In this document: one piece after another, positions 25,452 through 35,800 of the stretch
Numbering within the stretch: the first letter of the stretch is position 1
How the letters are laid out: the number at the start of each line of letters is the position of its first letter
Assembly (NCBI GenBank): GCA_016718315.1
Contig: JADKDV010000001.1
Span: forward strand, 1,240,001-1,304,000
Direction: 5' to 3'
Length of the DNA: 64,000 bases
From: Candidatus Obscuribacter sp.
Lineage (GTDB): Bacteria > Cyanobacteriota > Vampirovibrionia > Obscuribacterales > Obscuribacteraceae
Made by a program: the position numbers and the translations under genes
The notes under the pieces: model-generated
What the model was told of the DNA's origin: nothing
Database searches by the model: none
The model's input: only the letters and a program-made list of their open reading frames with translations

Positions 25452-27458
25452 TTACTTCTTCAAAAATTCCTGACGACGCTTGACCTCAACTTCGACCTCA
25501 TCTGGTGAGATGTTGTTGACTTGCATCGGACCGGCACAGATTTCGCGCCAGGGAGCGCCAGCTAGCGCTTGCCTGACAATTACTTCGAAGACTTGTGCAC
25601 GGACACCGCTGCCATAGCTACCACTGGTACCAGGGAAGGGCGTGGTCGGGGCGGCCACTTGTGGCCTGGGAATTGCCTGATTGCCACCACCAAGTGCACC
25701 GGGTTGGCCGCCTGCAGCCAGAGCTGGTGCACTGGACATGGCCCCGGTATTGAGTTGCTCTGCACCAGCGCCAAGCGTGCCTGAGGCATTGGAGACAAGG
25801 TCATTAGCGAGAGATTGTACCGGTGCTGGTGCTGGCATCGGTGCTGGTTGTGGCACTGGATCTGGAATTGGATTAGGATTAAAGAGCTGCGGTTGCGCTG
25901 GTTGAGCGGCTTGCTGAGCGGCGGCAGCCTCAAAGAAACTGGTCTGAGGCTTGGGTACTTCGACTTTTACTTTGGCTGCTTCTTCTACAGCTTGTTTGGT
26001 GCTGGTCAATTGACGCTGCAGATCTGCCACCATGTCTTTGGTTTGATCACGCATTTCTTCCAGCTGAGTCTTGAGCTGACTGATTTCAGTTTCCTTTGTG
26101 GAGACTTCAGACTGCATGCGCAACAGTTCCATTTCGCGCTCTGATTGCAGGCGATTCAGCTCCATATCACGTTCTGATTGGAGGCGATTTAGCTCAGCTT
26201 CTTTTATCAGTAGCTGCTCGTTGCGCTCCCGCACTACTTCAGAGAGCTGCTCATAGCGAGAGCTAAACTCTTCCCAGCGGCTGTTGAGCATCTCTTGAGT
26301 CTCAGAGACCTCGGTCTCTTTAGACTGCAACAGCTCGGCAAACTCCATTTCGCGCTGATCCATGCGCTCTTTGAGTTGCTCGTTAGCAAGACGCAAAGCT
26401 TCTAATTGCTGCATCACAGCTTCGTCCTGGACAGTACGGTCGCCAGTGGGAGCTGCGGCAGCAAAATTATAAACAGGCTTGGGTGGCTCGGCTGCTTGCA
26501 CGGCATCATAAGCTGCTCGGAAAAACTCTCCCGAAATCCGCTGTGTGCCGAGCAAATCGACTAACTTACGCAAAAGATCGGCAGGGTGCTCCGAGGGAAA
26601 CACCGCCATGTAAGCGCATTTAAATGTCCATGGGTCAATGCGACCTGAAGAAAGCTGGTCGGCAAGGCTTGCTACTAACTGCTCAGGAGTAAGACCGTTG
26701 TCTTCTTTGGGGGTTTCGGGAGGACGCCCGCTCATCGCTAAAACAAGTGTATCGAGAGCTGGTACGAGCTCACCAACGGCCTTCATTGGTTCCAGAGCTG
26801 CAGACATTGATTCGCTGAGACTATTCAAACTCAAGCCGATCTCGCCAAAAGCCTGATTTTGCACCGTCTCAGCCAGATTACGCACTAACTCAAGCTGCTC
26901 GTTTGCTGCTTTGGAAATCTGCGAAAGGTTGACTGAACAAACACCTAGCTGCTGGTCGAGTGTATTGAGTAGCTCCACTACCTGAGCATTATTTTGTGCC
27001 AAAAGTTGCTCCAAACCAGTATTGCTGGACACAGGATCGGTAACCGAAGCTCGCATATCTATCTCGACTTTGCTTAATGGATCCTGGAAATTGGCCGGCA
27101 CATCCGGCTCAATCTGAACGGGCGCGCTCTCGACCCTTGTCAAATCGGGCACTGCCGCCATAACTGCCGCCTCAATAGAAGAATCATGGGAATCCGCTGT
27201 AAATGCAGGCTTGGCATCCACATCAATTGCCGAATTAGCACTTATGGTAGCTTGCTCGCCAGTCTGACTGAGTGTATCAAGCTCTACAGTCTCGGATGGA
27301 GAAGGAATATAGGGGTCTGGAGGCACAGTCTGCTTGGCAAGACTGCCTCTAAGCCGCGCTCGTCTGGCAGCGAGGGAGCCATTGTCCTGATCGCCAGACT
27401 TGCCTGCACCTGGCTCCTGATAGGAACCCGTAGCGCCTCCCTTGTCTTCGCGAGCCAT
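25452..27458 (-). CDS. Large coiled-coil protein of unknown function
   Basis: This 668-residue protein has a polar N-terminal 130 residues. A helical region at about 140-240 (LEQLLAQNNAQVVELLNTLDQQLG) follows, then a folded-looking part at about 260-345. A long coiled coil spans about 370-500, and includes an 11-residue repeat near 416-450 (NRLQSERDMEL). A Pro/Ala/Gln linker leads to a compact C-terminal ~50 residues (VFEVIVRQALAGAPWREIC to EVEVKRRQEFLKK). There is no signal peptide or membrane helix. It is divergent from the ATPase operon across a 406-base gap, and may serve it as a scaffold. The function is not recognised. Confidence 0.8.
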   Translation of the reverse strand: MAREDKGGATGSYQEPGAGKSGDQDNGSLAARRARLRGSLAKQTVPPDPYIPSPSETVELDTLSQTGEQATISANSAIDVDAKPAFTADSHDSSIEAAVMAAVPDLTRVESAPVQIEPDVPANFQDPLSKVEIDMRASVTDPVSSNTGLEQLLAQNNAQVVELLNTLDQQLGVCSVNLSQISKAANEQLELVRNLAETVQNQAFGEIGLSLNSLSESMSAALEPMKAVGELVPALDTLVLAMSGRPPETPKEDNGLTPEQLVASLADQLSSGRIDPWTFKCAYMAVFPSEHPADLLRKLVDLLGTQRISGEFFRAAYDAVQAAEPPKPVYNFAAAAPTGDRTVQDEAVMQQLEALRLANEQLKERMDQREMEFAELLQSKETEVSETQEMLNSRWEEFSSRYEQLSEVVRERNEQLLIKEAELNRLQSERDMELNRLQSEREMELLRMQSEVSTKETEISQLKTQLEEMRDQTKDMVADLQRQLTSTKQAVEEAAKVKVEVPKPQTSFFEAAAAQQAAQPAQPQLFNPNPIPDPVPQPAPMPAPAPVQSLANDLVSNASGTLGAGAEQLNTGAMSSAPALAAGGQPGALGGGNQAIPRPQVAAPTTPFPGTSGSYGSGVRAQVFEVIVRQALAGAPWREICAGPMQVNNISPDEVEVEVKRRQEFLKK

Positions 27459-27610
27459 CTAGTAAACCCTTCCCAGTGTCGCCTGTCGAAGCAAAATCAA
27501 CCACCAAACCACATACAAAGCTTATGTACCCAATATGATATGGTCTCAAATGATCCGAGCACAATTAGTATATACCCCGAGGCGATGCAGTACGGGCACC
27601 CGGCGGGCGC

Positions 27611-27639
27611 TTGACATTCACCTGAGATATCTGTAATAT
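27611..27639 (+). promoter_or_regulatory. Sigma-70-type promoter for the ATPase operon
   Basis: TTGACA (27611-27616), a 17-base spacer and TAATAT (27634-27639) form a near-consensus promoter in the divergent gap 27459-27864. The leader to the TTG start at 27865 would be about 220 bases and contains a small hairpin, GCCCA/TGGGC, around 27745-27761. No other gene is visible in the gap. Confidence 0.65.
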
Positions 27640-27864
27640 TTCTTTTGACTCTTAGCAAACTATGCAGCATTAGCGACTTTCGGAGTCTATTACTAAGCAA
27701 TTACGATTAGCGTTTGTCAAAGCCAGGTCTTTATCAGTCACACGGCCCACAAAAAATGGGCAAAAATCGCCTCAGAGCGCAACAAATGACAGTTTTTACG
27801 CAAACTTTGAATTATTGAGGGTCTACCGAGGTAAAACATAGGGTAGGACCTCTGGAGTACTAAG

Positions 27865-30800
27865 TTGGAAATCAACATCTGTCCCTCTTGTGGGGCAGTC
27901 TTTAAACCAAAATCAAGGGACTGCGCAGCATGCGGCGCCGTGCAATCCAGGCTGGCCACTACGGTGGTGGCGACTTCCGCAGGCGCAGTAGCTCCGATGG
28001 TCGTCTCTGTGGCTCCAGATAGATTGATTTTAGAACGCATTGTCACTAACCGGCAGCTCAACGCCCTGGTACCGTCCGGATACTACACCAGAAGCGAAGA
28101 TTACGGCACAGAAGATTACGCCAATGAGTTTTACGATGCTTTTGGCGGCTCCAGCAGCGTTGACGAATTTAACAATAGTAATAGCTCAAGCATCAGTATG
28201 AGTGAGCCCCAGGACTTTTTTGGCAGCAATGCCCAGAGCCAGATCAATCAGGAGCCTACAGCAATAGCCGATTCTCAATACGGCAGCAACGGCAACTCAA
28301 ATGGCAATGGAAGCGGCAACGGCAATGGTAACGCTCAAAATCAAGACAATTATGCTGCTCCAGCAGTGAGCCATCCATCCGGCATCGAAAATTTTAGCTT
28401 TACAGCCGCTCCCACCGAACACAGCGTACAGAGCCCGTTTTTTACAGAGGCAGAAGGTAACCCCGATGACAGCTTTGATCCAAACGAAGGTGTAGCAAGG
28501 GATGACAGCGAAGAAAATCCTGACAACGAACAATCTTTTGAGCCACCACAGCTTGCACCGCCACCGGTAGCAGAACAGAACGTAGCGGATGACAGCAGGA
28601 GTCGCGGTGATTTTTTTGAGGGTAGCCCCTCTAACAATGACATGAGCGCAGAACAAGAAGACCAATCAGGTACTCAAGTCACACCGACTGTAGCACCACC
28701 AGCAATGGCGCCGGCAAACAACATCTCAGTGGTAGCTCCGGTGGTGGCGATGGTGGCAGCGGCTGCACCGACACGCCCACAGGTAGCAGGTCCACAAGAT
28801 CCCAGTAGAGCAAAATCAGATTCCACTACAAAATCTGCGCCAATGGCAGCGCGCCCGACAACAGCAGAAGCATTTGACTTTTTTCAGTCCAGCGGTGCCT
28901 CTAGCAGCGCTCCGTCAAAACCAGCCAAAGCAGCTGCTGCGGCCAGCCCAACAGAAGAACTAAGCAGCAAAAGCTCCAATGGTGACGATCCCCATTCGAG
29001 CTTTGAGACACTGCTTTCGAAGAGTTCAAAATCAGGCAACTACAAATCAAGCGAAGCCCAGGCCAAAGAAGGTATCAGCGAAAAGAGCGATAAGCCAGCC
29101 AGTAAGAGTGCTCTCAAAGAAATGGAAAAACCGCTCAAGAAAAAAATATCTAAGCGGGACGATGATGATGATGATGACGACGATGAAGACGAAGAACCAG
29201 TCTCAGTCAAATCCAAGAAGAAATCTGTCGCTCCAGCCAAGAGCAAGAAAAAATCGCGCGATGACGACGACGACGACAGCGACGATGAAGATGATGACGA
29301 TGACGACAGAGAAGTACCGATGCGCCGTTCCTTTAGCGGCACTTCAACAGCTCCAAAACCAATTGCCATCAAGCCCAGTCGCAAATCCGGCAAACTAAAA
29401 AGTGACGATGACGCTGATGACGATGACTCGGATAGCTCAAGCAGCTTGCGTAAAAAAATGGCAGGCGGTGGTGGACTATTTACACTGGCAGGCTTTCCCA
29501 TTGGTATCAAACTAGTCTCCATCAGCCTTGCACTACTTGGACTTTTTGCCTTTGCAATATTCCATATAGCAAGCAATCTAGCCTTCCTCACCAGCGCACC
29601 TGGTGGTAGCACTGGCGGTGGCGGCAGTCCGCTCGGGTTGCCAGCTCTTACACAAGCGACACCAGCACTCGCAGGACAGTGGGAGTTGATTGTCAATCAA
29701 GGTCAGAGCCGCTTCCTCAATCAAATTGAGCTGCATCAAAACGGCAATAATTTATATGGCCAGGGACGCGATAAATTTGGCTATTTTATTGCCACAGGCA
29801 ACATCACACGTCAAAACGATGTCAACGTAATGCTGCTCAAAAAGCAGTTTGTAGACCGCAACAAACACAATGTCGGACCAGCCATATTCTTACAGGGCAA
29901 CATTTTCCTTGACACCATCCCGCTCAGTGCCCAGGGACAATGGCAGTTCAAAAAGAAATCGGGCAGCAATTTTGGCTACCTTAACAAGGCAAAAGTCGAA
30001 AGTTACACAGGCGACTGGACCGCCAAGCTGATGCGACCAATGCCAGTGGATGCTGCTGGCTCTGCTATGCCTAAACTCAGTGGAAGTAACAATAGCAGCG
30101 GTGGCGGAGATGTAGGAGACGGTAAGAAGTTCAACATGATTGACTTCATGCTCCATAATGGCATCTTTGTAGCTATTGGACTTGGTGTTGCTCTTGTCGG
30201 AGGCAGTGTTTCATTGTTTGGACCTAGTGGTGCCATCAACATCTGGAACAAACAACAGTACATCCCCAGCCAATTCAAATCCAAGCATGGCAAAATCAGA
30301 GCCCGCCTGGCTAAACCCCTGCAAAAAGGAAGCTTGCCCCTAGGCCGGCGCATGGAATGGAAGTGGTGGTTCCCAGCACCGTGGGTCATAAAGGACCTGG
30401 CTATTCCACCTGAAATGCGCAAAGTCAATCCGCACATGCTTATCCTCGGCCAGGGTGGTAAAGGCAAGTCCAGATTGGTCGCGAAAATGATCACTCATGA
30501 TATTGAGTCGGAAGACCGCTCAGTATTCTTGGTTGATTCAGACGGCTCACTTGTCGACCTGATTACTCAATGGATAGCGGCACATCCTAGAGGCCGCGAC
30601 ATCGCCAAACGCGTAATCTTAATTGACCCTACATATAAAGAGGGCTCAGTTGCCTACAACCCGCTCAACTTAGGCGATATCGGCGATCTGCAAACTGCGG
30701 CCGCCTCAATAGTCGATGGCTTCAAAGCTATTTATACCGAGCCACCAGGTTCGCAGAGTCAATGGAATGCCCAGACAGCAGACATCTTGAGAAACGCCAT

Positions 30801-31737
30801 CTTGCTTTTAATCGGCAACAACAAAACACTTATTGACCTGCCCACTCTGCTCAACGAAAACGACTTCCGAGACGTACTGTTGGAAAATATCGAGAAAAAG
30901 AAAAATCAGCGTATTGAATTTGCCACCTTGCTCGACCAGTGGGGCAGATACAAAAAGCTCGCCAGAACAGATCAATGGATCACCTGGGTAGAGCCAATCC
31001 TCAACCGTATCAACCCGATGCTATCCAATCCTCGCATCCGCTCCATTCTGACCAAACCAGAGGGCGACCTGGACTTGATGGACATCATCACCAAAAAGAA
31101 AATCCTTCTGGTGCGCATCCCACAGGGCGACTTCGGACAAGATGCCAACCTGCTTGGTTCGCTAATAGTCTCAGGCGTCAAACAGACTTGTCTTACGCTT
31201 TCAGCTGTCGGCAACAAACCGCACAGTCCAGTTGCTCTATATCTCGACAACTTTGACAGCTTTATTGAGAAGAACACCATCGAAGCAATTACATCAGAAA
31301 CCAAGAAATTCAAAATCGGTCTTATTGCCGTCACCAAGTCGCTTCAGCATTTGCCGGAAGACTTCCGCAACCAGCTCATCATCAACATCGGTACCCTCAT
31401 TACCTTTGCGCTCTCCAAAAAAGACGGTGATTTGCTCGGTCCACAGATGTTCCCCATTGACGGTCGTAAGGTCAAAAACGAGACCATGGCCAATATCTTT
31501 AACCGGGTCAACACCACACCACAGTTTGAGCTTGTATCAGACGAAGAAAAACTCAATATCGATAAAGTTGTGCGCCAGGAAGAAAGGACCTTCTATTGCT
31601 ACCGCATGGGCGACGAAGCTGGTCTTTTCAACCTCCATTCCCACAACTTTGACGATGTCCCCGAAGGCAAAATCAAGAAGAAGCTACTGGAAAAAATGCA
31701 CTTGTCGGGCATAAGAAAGTCTGATACCGTCGATTAA
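27865..31737 (+). CDS. Membrane-anchored VirD4/TraG-like ATPase with zinc ribbon and acidic linker
   Basis: The 1290-residue protein opens with a zinc ribbon (C-x2-C-x10-C-x2-C, residues 6-23). A disordered Ser/Asn/Pro linker follows, with two Asp runs at about 431-485. A membrane helix lies at about 545-575. Next is a ~130-residue beta-rich domain (AGQWELIVNQGQ to KAKVESYTGDW), then a second helix at about 765-786. The C-terminal ATPase has Walker A GQGGKGKS at about 862, VFLVDSDGSLVD, and a Walker B-like VALYLDNFD. The two helices would place the beta domain outside the membrane. TraG/VirD4 proteins pump DNA or proteins in type IV secretion, but no relaxase is near. TTG start with GGAG upstream. 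A FtsK/HerA relative is the alternative. Confidence 0.87.
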   Translation: MEINICPSCGAVFKPKSRDCAACGAVQSRLATTVVATSAGAVAPMVVSVAPDRLILERIVTNRQLNALVPSGYYTRSEDYGTEDYANEFYDAFGGSSSVDEFNNSNSSSISMSEPQDFFGSNAQSQINQEPTAIADSQYGSNGNSNGNGSGNGNGNAQNQDNYAAPAVSHPSGIENFSFTAAPTEHSVQSPFFTEAEGNPDDSFDPNEGVARDDSEENPDNEQSFEPPQLAPPPVAEQNVADDSRSRGDFFEGSPSNNDMSAEQEDQSGTQVTPTVAPPAMAPANNISVVAPVVAMVAAAAPTRPQVAGPQDPSRAKSDSTTKSAPMAARPTTAEAFDFFQSSGASSSAPSKPAKAAAAASPTEELSSKSSNGDDPHSSFETLLSKSSKSGNYKSSEAQAKEGISEKSDKPASKSALKEMEKPLKKKISKRDDDDDDDDDEDEEPVSVKSKKKSVAPAKSKKKSRDDDDDDSDDEDDDDDDREVPMRRSFSGTSTAPKPIAIKPSRKSGKLKSDDDADDDDSDSSSSLRKKMAGGGGLFTLAGFPIGIKLVSISLALLGLFAFAIFHIASNLAFLTSAPGGSTGGGGSPLGLPALTQATPALAGQWELIVNQGQSRFLNQIELHQNGNNLYGQGRDKFGYFIATGNITRQNDVNVMLLKKQFVDRNKHNVGPAIFLQGNIFLDTIPLSAQGQWQFKKKSGSNFGYLNKAKVESYTGDWTAKLMRPMPVDAAGSAMPKLSGSNNSSGGGDVGDGKKFNMIDFMLHNGIFVAIGLGVALVGGSVSLFGPSGAINIWNKQQYIPSQFKSKHGKIRARLAKPLQKGSLPLGRRMEWKWWFPAPWVIKDLAIPPEMRKVNPHMLILGQGGKGKSRLVAKMITHDIESEDRSVFLVDSDGSLVDLITQWIAAHPRGRDIAKRVILIDPTYKEGSVAYNPLNLGDIGDLQTAAASIVDGFKAIYTEPPGSQSQWNAQTADILRNAILLLIGNNKTLIDLPTLLNENDFRDVLLENIEKKKNQRIEFATLLDQWGRYKKLARTDQWITWVEPILNRINPMLSNPRIRSILTKPEGDLDLMDIITKKKILLVRIPQGDFGQDANLLGSLIVSGVKQTCLTLSAVGNKPHSPVALYLDNFDSFIEKNTIEAITSETKKFKIGLIAVTKSLQHLPEDFRNQLIINIGTLITFALSKKDGDLLGPQMFPIDGRKVKNETMANIFNRVNTTPQFELVSDEEKLNIDKVVRQEERTFYCYRMGDEAGLFNLHSHNFDDVPEGKIKKKLLEKMHLSGIRKSDTVD

Positions 31738-31819
31738 GTCGAAATCTTGATACTATTAGTGTATGCAAAACAGGCAATTATCGGTACTCACCACATTTAG
31801 TAGCATGGCAATCTAAAGA

Positions 31820-34800
31820 ATGAGCCAGGGAGACTCTAGTCGTAGCATCTGGGAAGAGCGTATCGCCGATTTGCGCAGATACGATCTTGACAATCTCGAC
31901 ACCATTGGCGTCGATCCAGCTTCGCTGACCAGTTGGCCCATACCGGGTCTGACTTTTGTCAGAGTAGACGGCATTTTGCGCTCCTGGGATATCGAACGCG
32001 AAAAGCAGCATCAAGGTCAACAAACCCAACAAGATCCAGATCCCAGCAAACCACCAAAGCGCATGTACTTGATGGAAGACGCGCTGACTGGTTTGCACAG
32101 CCAAAAAGCAAACCTCGCTTTTTTGGTATTGGGTAATAAAACAGGCGTCTACTACTACATGGGTATCTCGCTGCCCAGCGCCGTCGAAGACGATGAAGGC
32201 TCGGATGCCACCACAATTGGCTACAACAGTCTCAAGTCAATCCTCCATAGCGTCTATGGTGGCGTCGATGTTTTTAAAAAGCCGTTTTCGGCTGAAGATA
32301 TACAGGCACTGATAGAGCCTTTGACCAAACACACCGGTGTTGTTACTGGTATACCTGCGCTCAAGTCCACCGGCGGCGATACCATCGACTCAGAGCAGAT
32401 AGAGCGCCTCTCATCAGGTCTATCCGGTCAAGAATTTGGTCTACTGATACTAGCGGTGCCAATTCCCAGTAAAAATGTCAACAAAGAAGAAACAGCAGTA
32501 GTTGACCAGATTCAGCGTGCGCAAGAGAACGAAGACCCCGAGAAAAAGCGCAAGATCAAATATTATCTAGAGTTGCAGGACTCATATCTCAAGCACATTC
32601 AGCTTGGCACAGCGCTTGGCATGTGGCTTACAGTGCCATATTTCTTTGCACCAAAAGGCGATACGTTTGTGCGCTTGCAATCACTTTTGCGCGCCACTTA
32701 TGTAGACGAGACCAGCCGTCCCACTCCCATGCGCACGCATTCTATTCCAGGACTAGCTGAGCATATCCACAAGTTTGGTCTTTTGCGTAGCAAGCGTGAT
32801 GGCGAATATTTCCAGGAGTTACTCGAGTATCGCTTCCTCTCGCCGCTCAACAGCCGCATGCTGTCAGCCTTTATTCACCTGCCAAAAAAAGAAATGCCTG
32901 GCTTTAGAATCAGAAGATCGGCAGAATTTTCGCTTGCAGAAATCCCGCCCAAAGATCCCACCAGAGTTATTGCTATCGGCAACATACTTGATCGAGGCGA
33001 AGATACCGGCAACCTTTATTACATCGATGTGGACGCGCTGCAAAAGCACACCATCGTCTGCGGCGTAACCGGCGGCGGTAAAACCAACACGTGTTTTTAT
33101 CTAGTAGGTCAGCTCTGGAGTTATGGCATTCCGTTTATGGTGTGCGAGCCAGCCAAATCAGAATACCGACACATGATGCTGATGTCTGAGACATTCAAGG
33201 GTGTCGGTCAGGCATTCTCACTGGGAGACGAGACAGTATCACCATTCAGACTCAATCCGTTTGAGATCATGAAAGGCGTCAAAGTACAGACCCACCTGGA
33301 CGCTCTAAAATCAGTATTTAACGCCAGTTTTGAAATGTACTCACCAATGCCTCAGGTATTGGAAAAAGCTCTCAATACGATTTATTCGGTTAGAGGCTGG
33401 GACCTGATCAATAACGTCAACAGAAGACTGCCCCCAGGCATGGCGGTAGGCGATCCGGACTGTCCCTCCGAAATCTACCCGACAATGAAAGACCTTTACG
33501 AAATCATCGACCCCGTTATGGAAGGGTTCGGTTATTCGGATCGTATCGGTCCCGACGTACAAGCCGCTCTCAAAGCCAGAATCGGCTCACTGCTTATTGG
33601 TGGTAAAGGGCAGATGCTCAATACTCGCCGCTCCATACCAATGGATCAACTCTTTGGCAAACCAACAGTGGTTGAGCTAAAGATGGTCTCGGAAGACAGC
33701 GAAAAATCATTTCTCATGGGTATGCTCCTGGTATTTTTGTATGAATACCGAGAGGCACTCGGTCCGCACGATCACTTGCAGCACGTCATGCTTGTAGAAG
33801 AGGCGCACCGACTGCTCAAAAACGTACCAACCGGTCAGAGTGGCGAGTCTGCTAACCCTGCTGGTAAAGCCGTTGAATTTTTTACCAACATGCTTGCTGA
33901 AATCCGAAGCTATGGTCAAGGCTTTATTATCGCCGACCAAATTCCTAACAAACTAGCGCCAGAAGCGCTAAAAAACACAAACTTGAAGATCATGCACCGT
34001 ATTGTAGCTGTCGATGACCGCGACTCTATGGGTGGTGCTATGAACCTCGACGATGTGCAAAAGAGACACGTCACAGCCCTTGGTCAAGGTCGCGCTCTTG
34101 TCTATGCCGAAAAAATGGAGCAGCCTTATCACCTCCAGATCATGTTTGACAAGACTAAGGAAGTGCCACCACCTGAGACACCAGCCGAATCTGACGAAAT
34201 CGTCAGACAGGCGATGAAGGGTCTCAATATTATCGCTTCATACGACCGCCACATGGGTTGTAAATTCTGCCTGCACCGCTGTGATTCACAGATACTTGAT
34301 ACAGCGATTCCAGTAGCAGACGACCCGATTTTTAGACAGGTTTACAACCGCTACATCCTCTCTACTCTCAAAGACCTGACACAGCTGGTGCACTTCCGTG
34401 CTCAAATCATCCACGAAATCCAGCGCGTCATAGGTGGTCGAGCTCGTACCGGTAATATCACTGGTATCACCTGGTGCGCCCTCACTCAAGCTACTGAGCG
34501 TTACTTTGAGCGTAAGGGTGAAGAAAACTACTGGTTTTACGACCAGGTCCAGGAGCAGCACCTGCGCTGGCTCAACTTGCTCAGACCGGCGTTTCAACCG
34601 ACTGAAGTCAACCGTCGTCTCGATATCGCCATCCTCAGACAATGGCGCGATGACTTCCTTGAGCTACACAAACGGGATCAAGGTCCACTACCGACCTGCG
34701 GACCTTGTACCTCCAAATGTCTCTATAGATTTGAAGTATCAGAAGTCGTCAGAGATCCCAAAATCAAATTTGACTTCAACTCGTCTATCAACCGCAAAGA

Positions 34801-35020
34801 CACACCAGCATCAGACTCAGCCGCCTGGTTTTGCAGGCTACTCACTGAGCGCCTGATTGGCATGCCTGATGTAGACCTGGCTTACTGTCTTGCTGCTCAC
34901 TTGATCAAAGATCAACAACTATCCACGGATGCCCAGCTGGTACTTTTGCATAAAGTAAGAAATGCTCTGGAAAACTTCCAGGAAGAAAGCAACGACGGGG
35001 ATCAGGGTGGTGGAGAATAA
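31820..35020 (+). CDS. HerA/VirB4-like ATPase with two CxxCxxxC motifs
   Basis: The 1066-residue protein has a ~390-residue N-terminal part of unknown fold. A HerA/FtsK-type ATPase follows, with Walker A GVTGGGKTN at 415 and Walker B VMLVEEAH at 656-663. The segment IIADQIPNKLAPEALKNTNLKI is typical of HerA and VirB4 arginine-finger regions. The C-terminal ~250 residues hold two matching cysteine triplets, C814-x2-C817-x3-C821 and C960-x2-C963-x3-C967, which could bind zinc or an Fe-S cluster. There is no membrane helix. It lies 82 bases after the membrane ATPase and overlaps the next gene. Such pairs recall VirD4 with VirB4; a DNA-processing role is also possible. Confidence 0.87.
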   Translation: MSQGDSSRSIWEERIADLRRYDLDNLDTIGVDPASLTSWPIPGLTFVRVDGILRSWDIEREKQHQGQQTQQDPDPSKPPKRMYLMEDALTGLHSQKANLAFLVLGNKTGVYYYMGISLPSAVEDDEGSDATTIGYNSLKSILHSVYGGVDVFKKPFSAEDIQALIEPLTKHTGVVTGIPALKSTGGDTIDSEQIERLSSGLSGQEFGLLILAVPIPSKNVNKEETAVVDQIQRAQENEDPEKKRKIKYYLELQDSYLKHIQLGTALGMWLTVPYFFAPKGDTFVRLQSLLRATYVDETSRPTPMRTHSIPGLAEHIHKFGLLRSKRDGEYFQELLEYRFLSPLNSRMLSAFIHLPKKEMPGFRIRRSAEFSLAEIPPKDPTRVIAIGNILDRGEDTGNLYYIDVDALQKHTIVCGVTGGGKTNTCFYLVGQLWSYGIPFMVCEPAKSEYRHMMLMSETFKGVGQAFSLGDETVSPFRLNPFEIMKGVKVQTHLDALKSVFNASFEMYSPMPQVLEKALNTIYSVRGWDLINNVNRRLPPGMAVGDPDCPSEIYPTMKDLYEIIDPVMEGFGYSDRIGPDVQAALKARIGSLLIGGKGQMLNTRRSIPMDQLFGKPTVVELKMVSEDSEKSFLMGMLLVFLYEYREALGPHDHLQHVMLVEEAHRLLKNVPTGQSGESANPAGKAVEFFTNMLAEIRSYGQGFIIADQIPNKLAPEALKNTNLKIMHRIVAVDDRDSMGGAMNLDDVQKRHVTALGQGRALVYAEKMEQPYHLQIMFDKTKEVPPPETPAESDEIVRQAMKGLNIIASYDRHMGCKFCLHRCDSQILDTAIPVADDPIFRQVYNRYILSTLKDLTQLVHFRAQIIHEIQRVIGGRARTGNITGITWCALTQATERYFERKGEENYWFYDQVQEQHLRWLNLLRPAFQPTEVNRRLDIAILRQWRDDFLELHKRDQGPLPTCGPCTSKCLYRFEVSEVVRDPKIKFDFNSSINRKDTPASDSAAWFCRLLTERLIGMPDVDLAYCLAAHLIKDQQLSTDAQLVLLHKVRNALENFQEESNDGDQGGGE

Positions 35021-35771
35021 TAGCTACCCGAATAGCGAAGATCCAGATCAAGTTGCAGCCGAACAGGCTGCAGCTAGCACTGCCTCCAATACTCCTACTA
35101 CTCAAAGCGAAGATCCTGATTTAGTCAGGCAAAAAGAGTTAGAGCAAGAAGCGCAGGACAAAGAGACAGATGAGCACTACAACAAGCTCTTTAGAAGACA
35201 TCCAAAAGACTCGGACAAACAACAACGCGCACCAGGTCTAGCAGACGAGCTTGGCATTGAAGACATATACCAACCACTGGTCGGTGGTCATGGCAAATTA
35301 TTTTGTGCTGCTGGCAGAGATGCACCACTGGTAGTTTTTGAAGAAGATTTTTTGGTCCTTCACCCTGCTCAAAAGCCGCTGATGGAAGATGATGCTGGCG
35401 TTGAAGAAATGCAAGTACAGGTCAATGAACGCGGGCTGTTACTCAATGAACTCGGCGAAGTCAAAAAAATCACAGCAGCAAAATACCGCGGCCGCCCAAT
35501 TTATATAAGCGGCGAACAAAGAGAAAACACCTACAAGCATTATGTCCTGGCTGAAGACTACGACGGCACTCTGCACTTTATATTTGATGAAGATAAAGAA
35601 GGTGAGCGCATCACTGCTGACGAAGCCTATCGTATGCGCAATGCAACATTTAATGGCGAACTTTCAAAATTCAGCCAGTTGCGAAGCACCCTGGACGAAG
35701 GCGATGAGAGCTTTTCGCCTGAAAATTACGATAACGGACCAGACGACGTAAGTAGCGCCGAAATAGGATAA
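35007..35771 (+). CDS. Acidic protein of unknown function, third gene of the ATPase operon
   Basis: The 254-residue protein has a disordered, acidic first ~75 residues. A compact-looking domain follows at about 80-220 (LGIEDIYQPLVGGHGKLFCAAG through EAYRMRNATFNGELSKF), then an acidic tail. The start is taken as GTG 35007, six bases after GGGG, so it overlaps the upstream ATPase by 14 bases. An ATG at 34962 would need a 59-base overlap and has no better signal. The overlap suggests translational coupling, so it is probably a cofactor of the ATPase. No family is recognised. Confidence 0.75.
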   Translation: MVENNSYPNSEDPDQVAAEQAAASTASNTPTTQSEDPDLVRQKELEQEAQDKETDEHYNKLFRRHPKDSDKQQRAPGLADELGIEDIYQPLVGGHGKLFCAAGRDAPLVVFEEDFLVLHPAQKPLMEDDAGVEEMQVQVNERGLLLNELGEVKKITAAKYRGRPIYISGEQRENTYKHYVLAEDYDGTLHFIFDEDKEGERITADEAYRMRNATFNGELSKFSQLRSTLDEGDESFSPENYDNGPDDVSSAEIG

Positions 35772-35800
35772 CTTATACGCGAGCGTACCTACTGGTCACC

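Noticed and set aside
27865..35020. Integrated conjugative element
   Set aside because: Only the two ATPases recall conjugation. No relaxase, integrase, pilin, origin of transfer or attachment site is seen.
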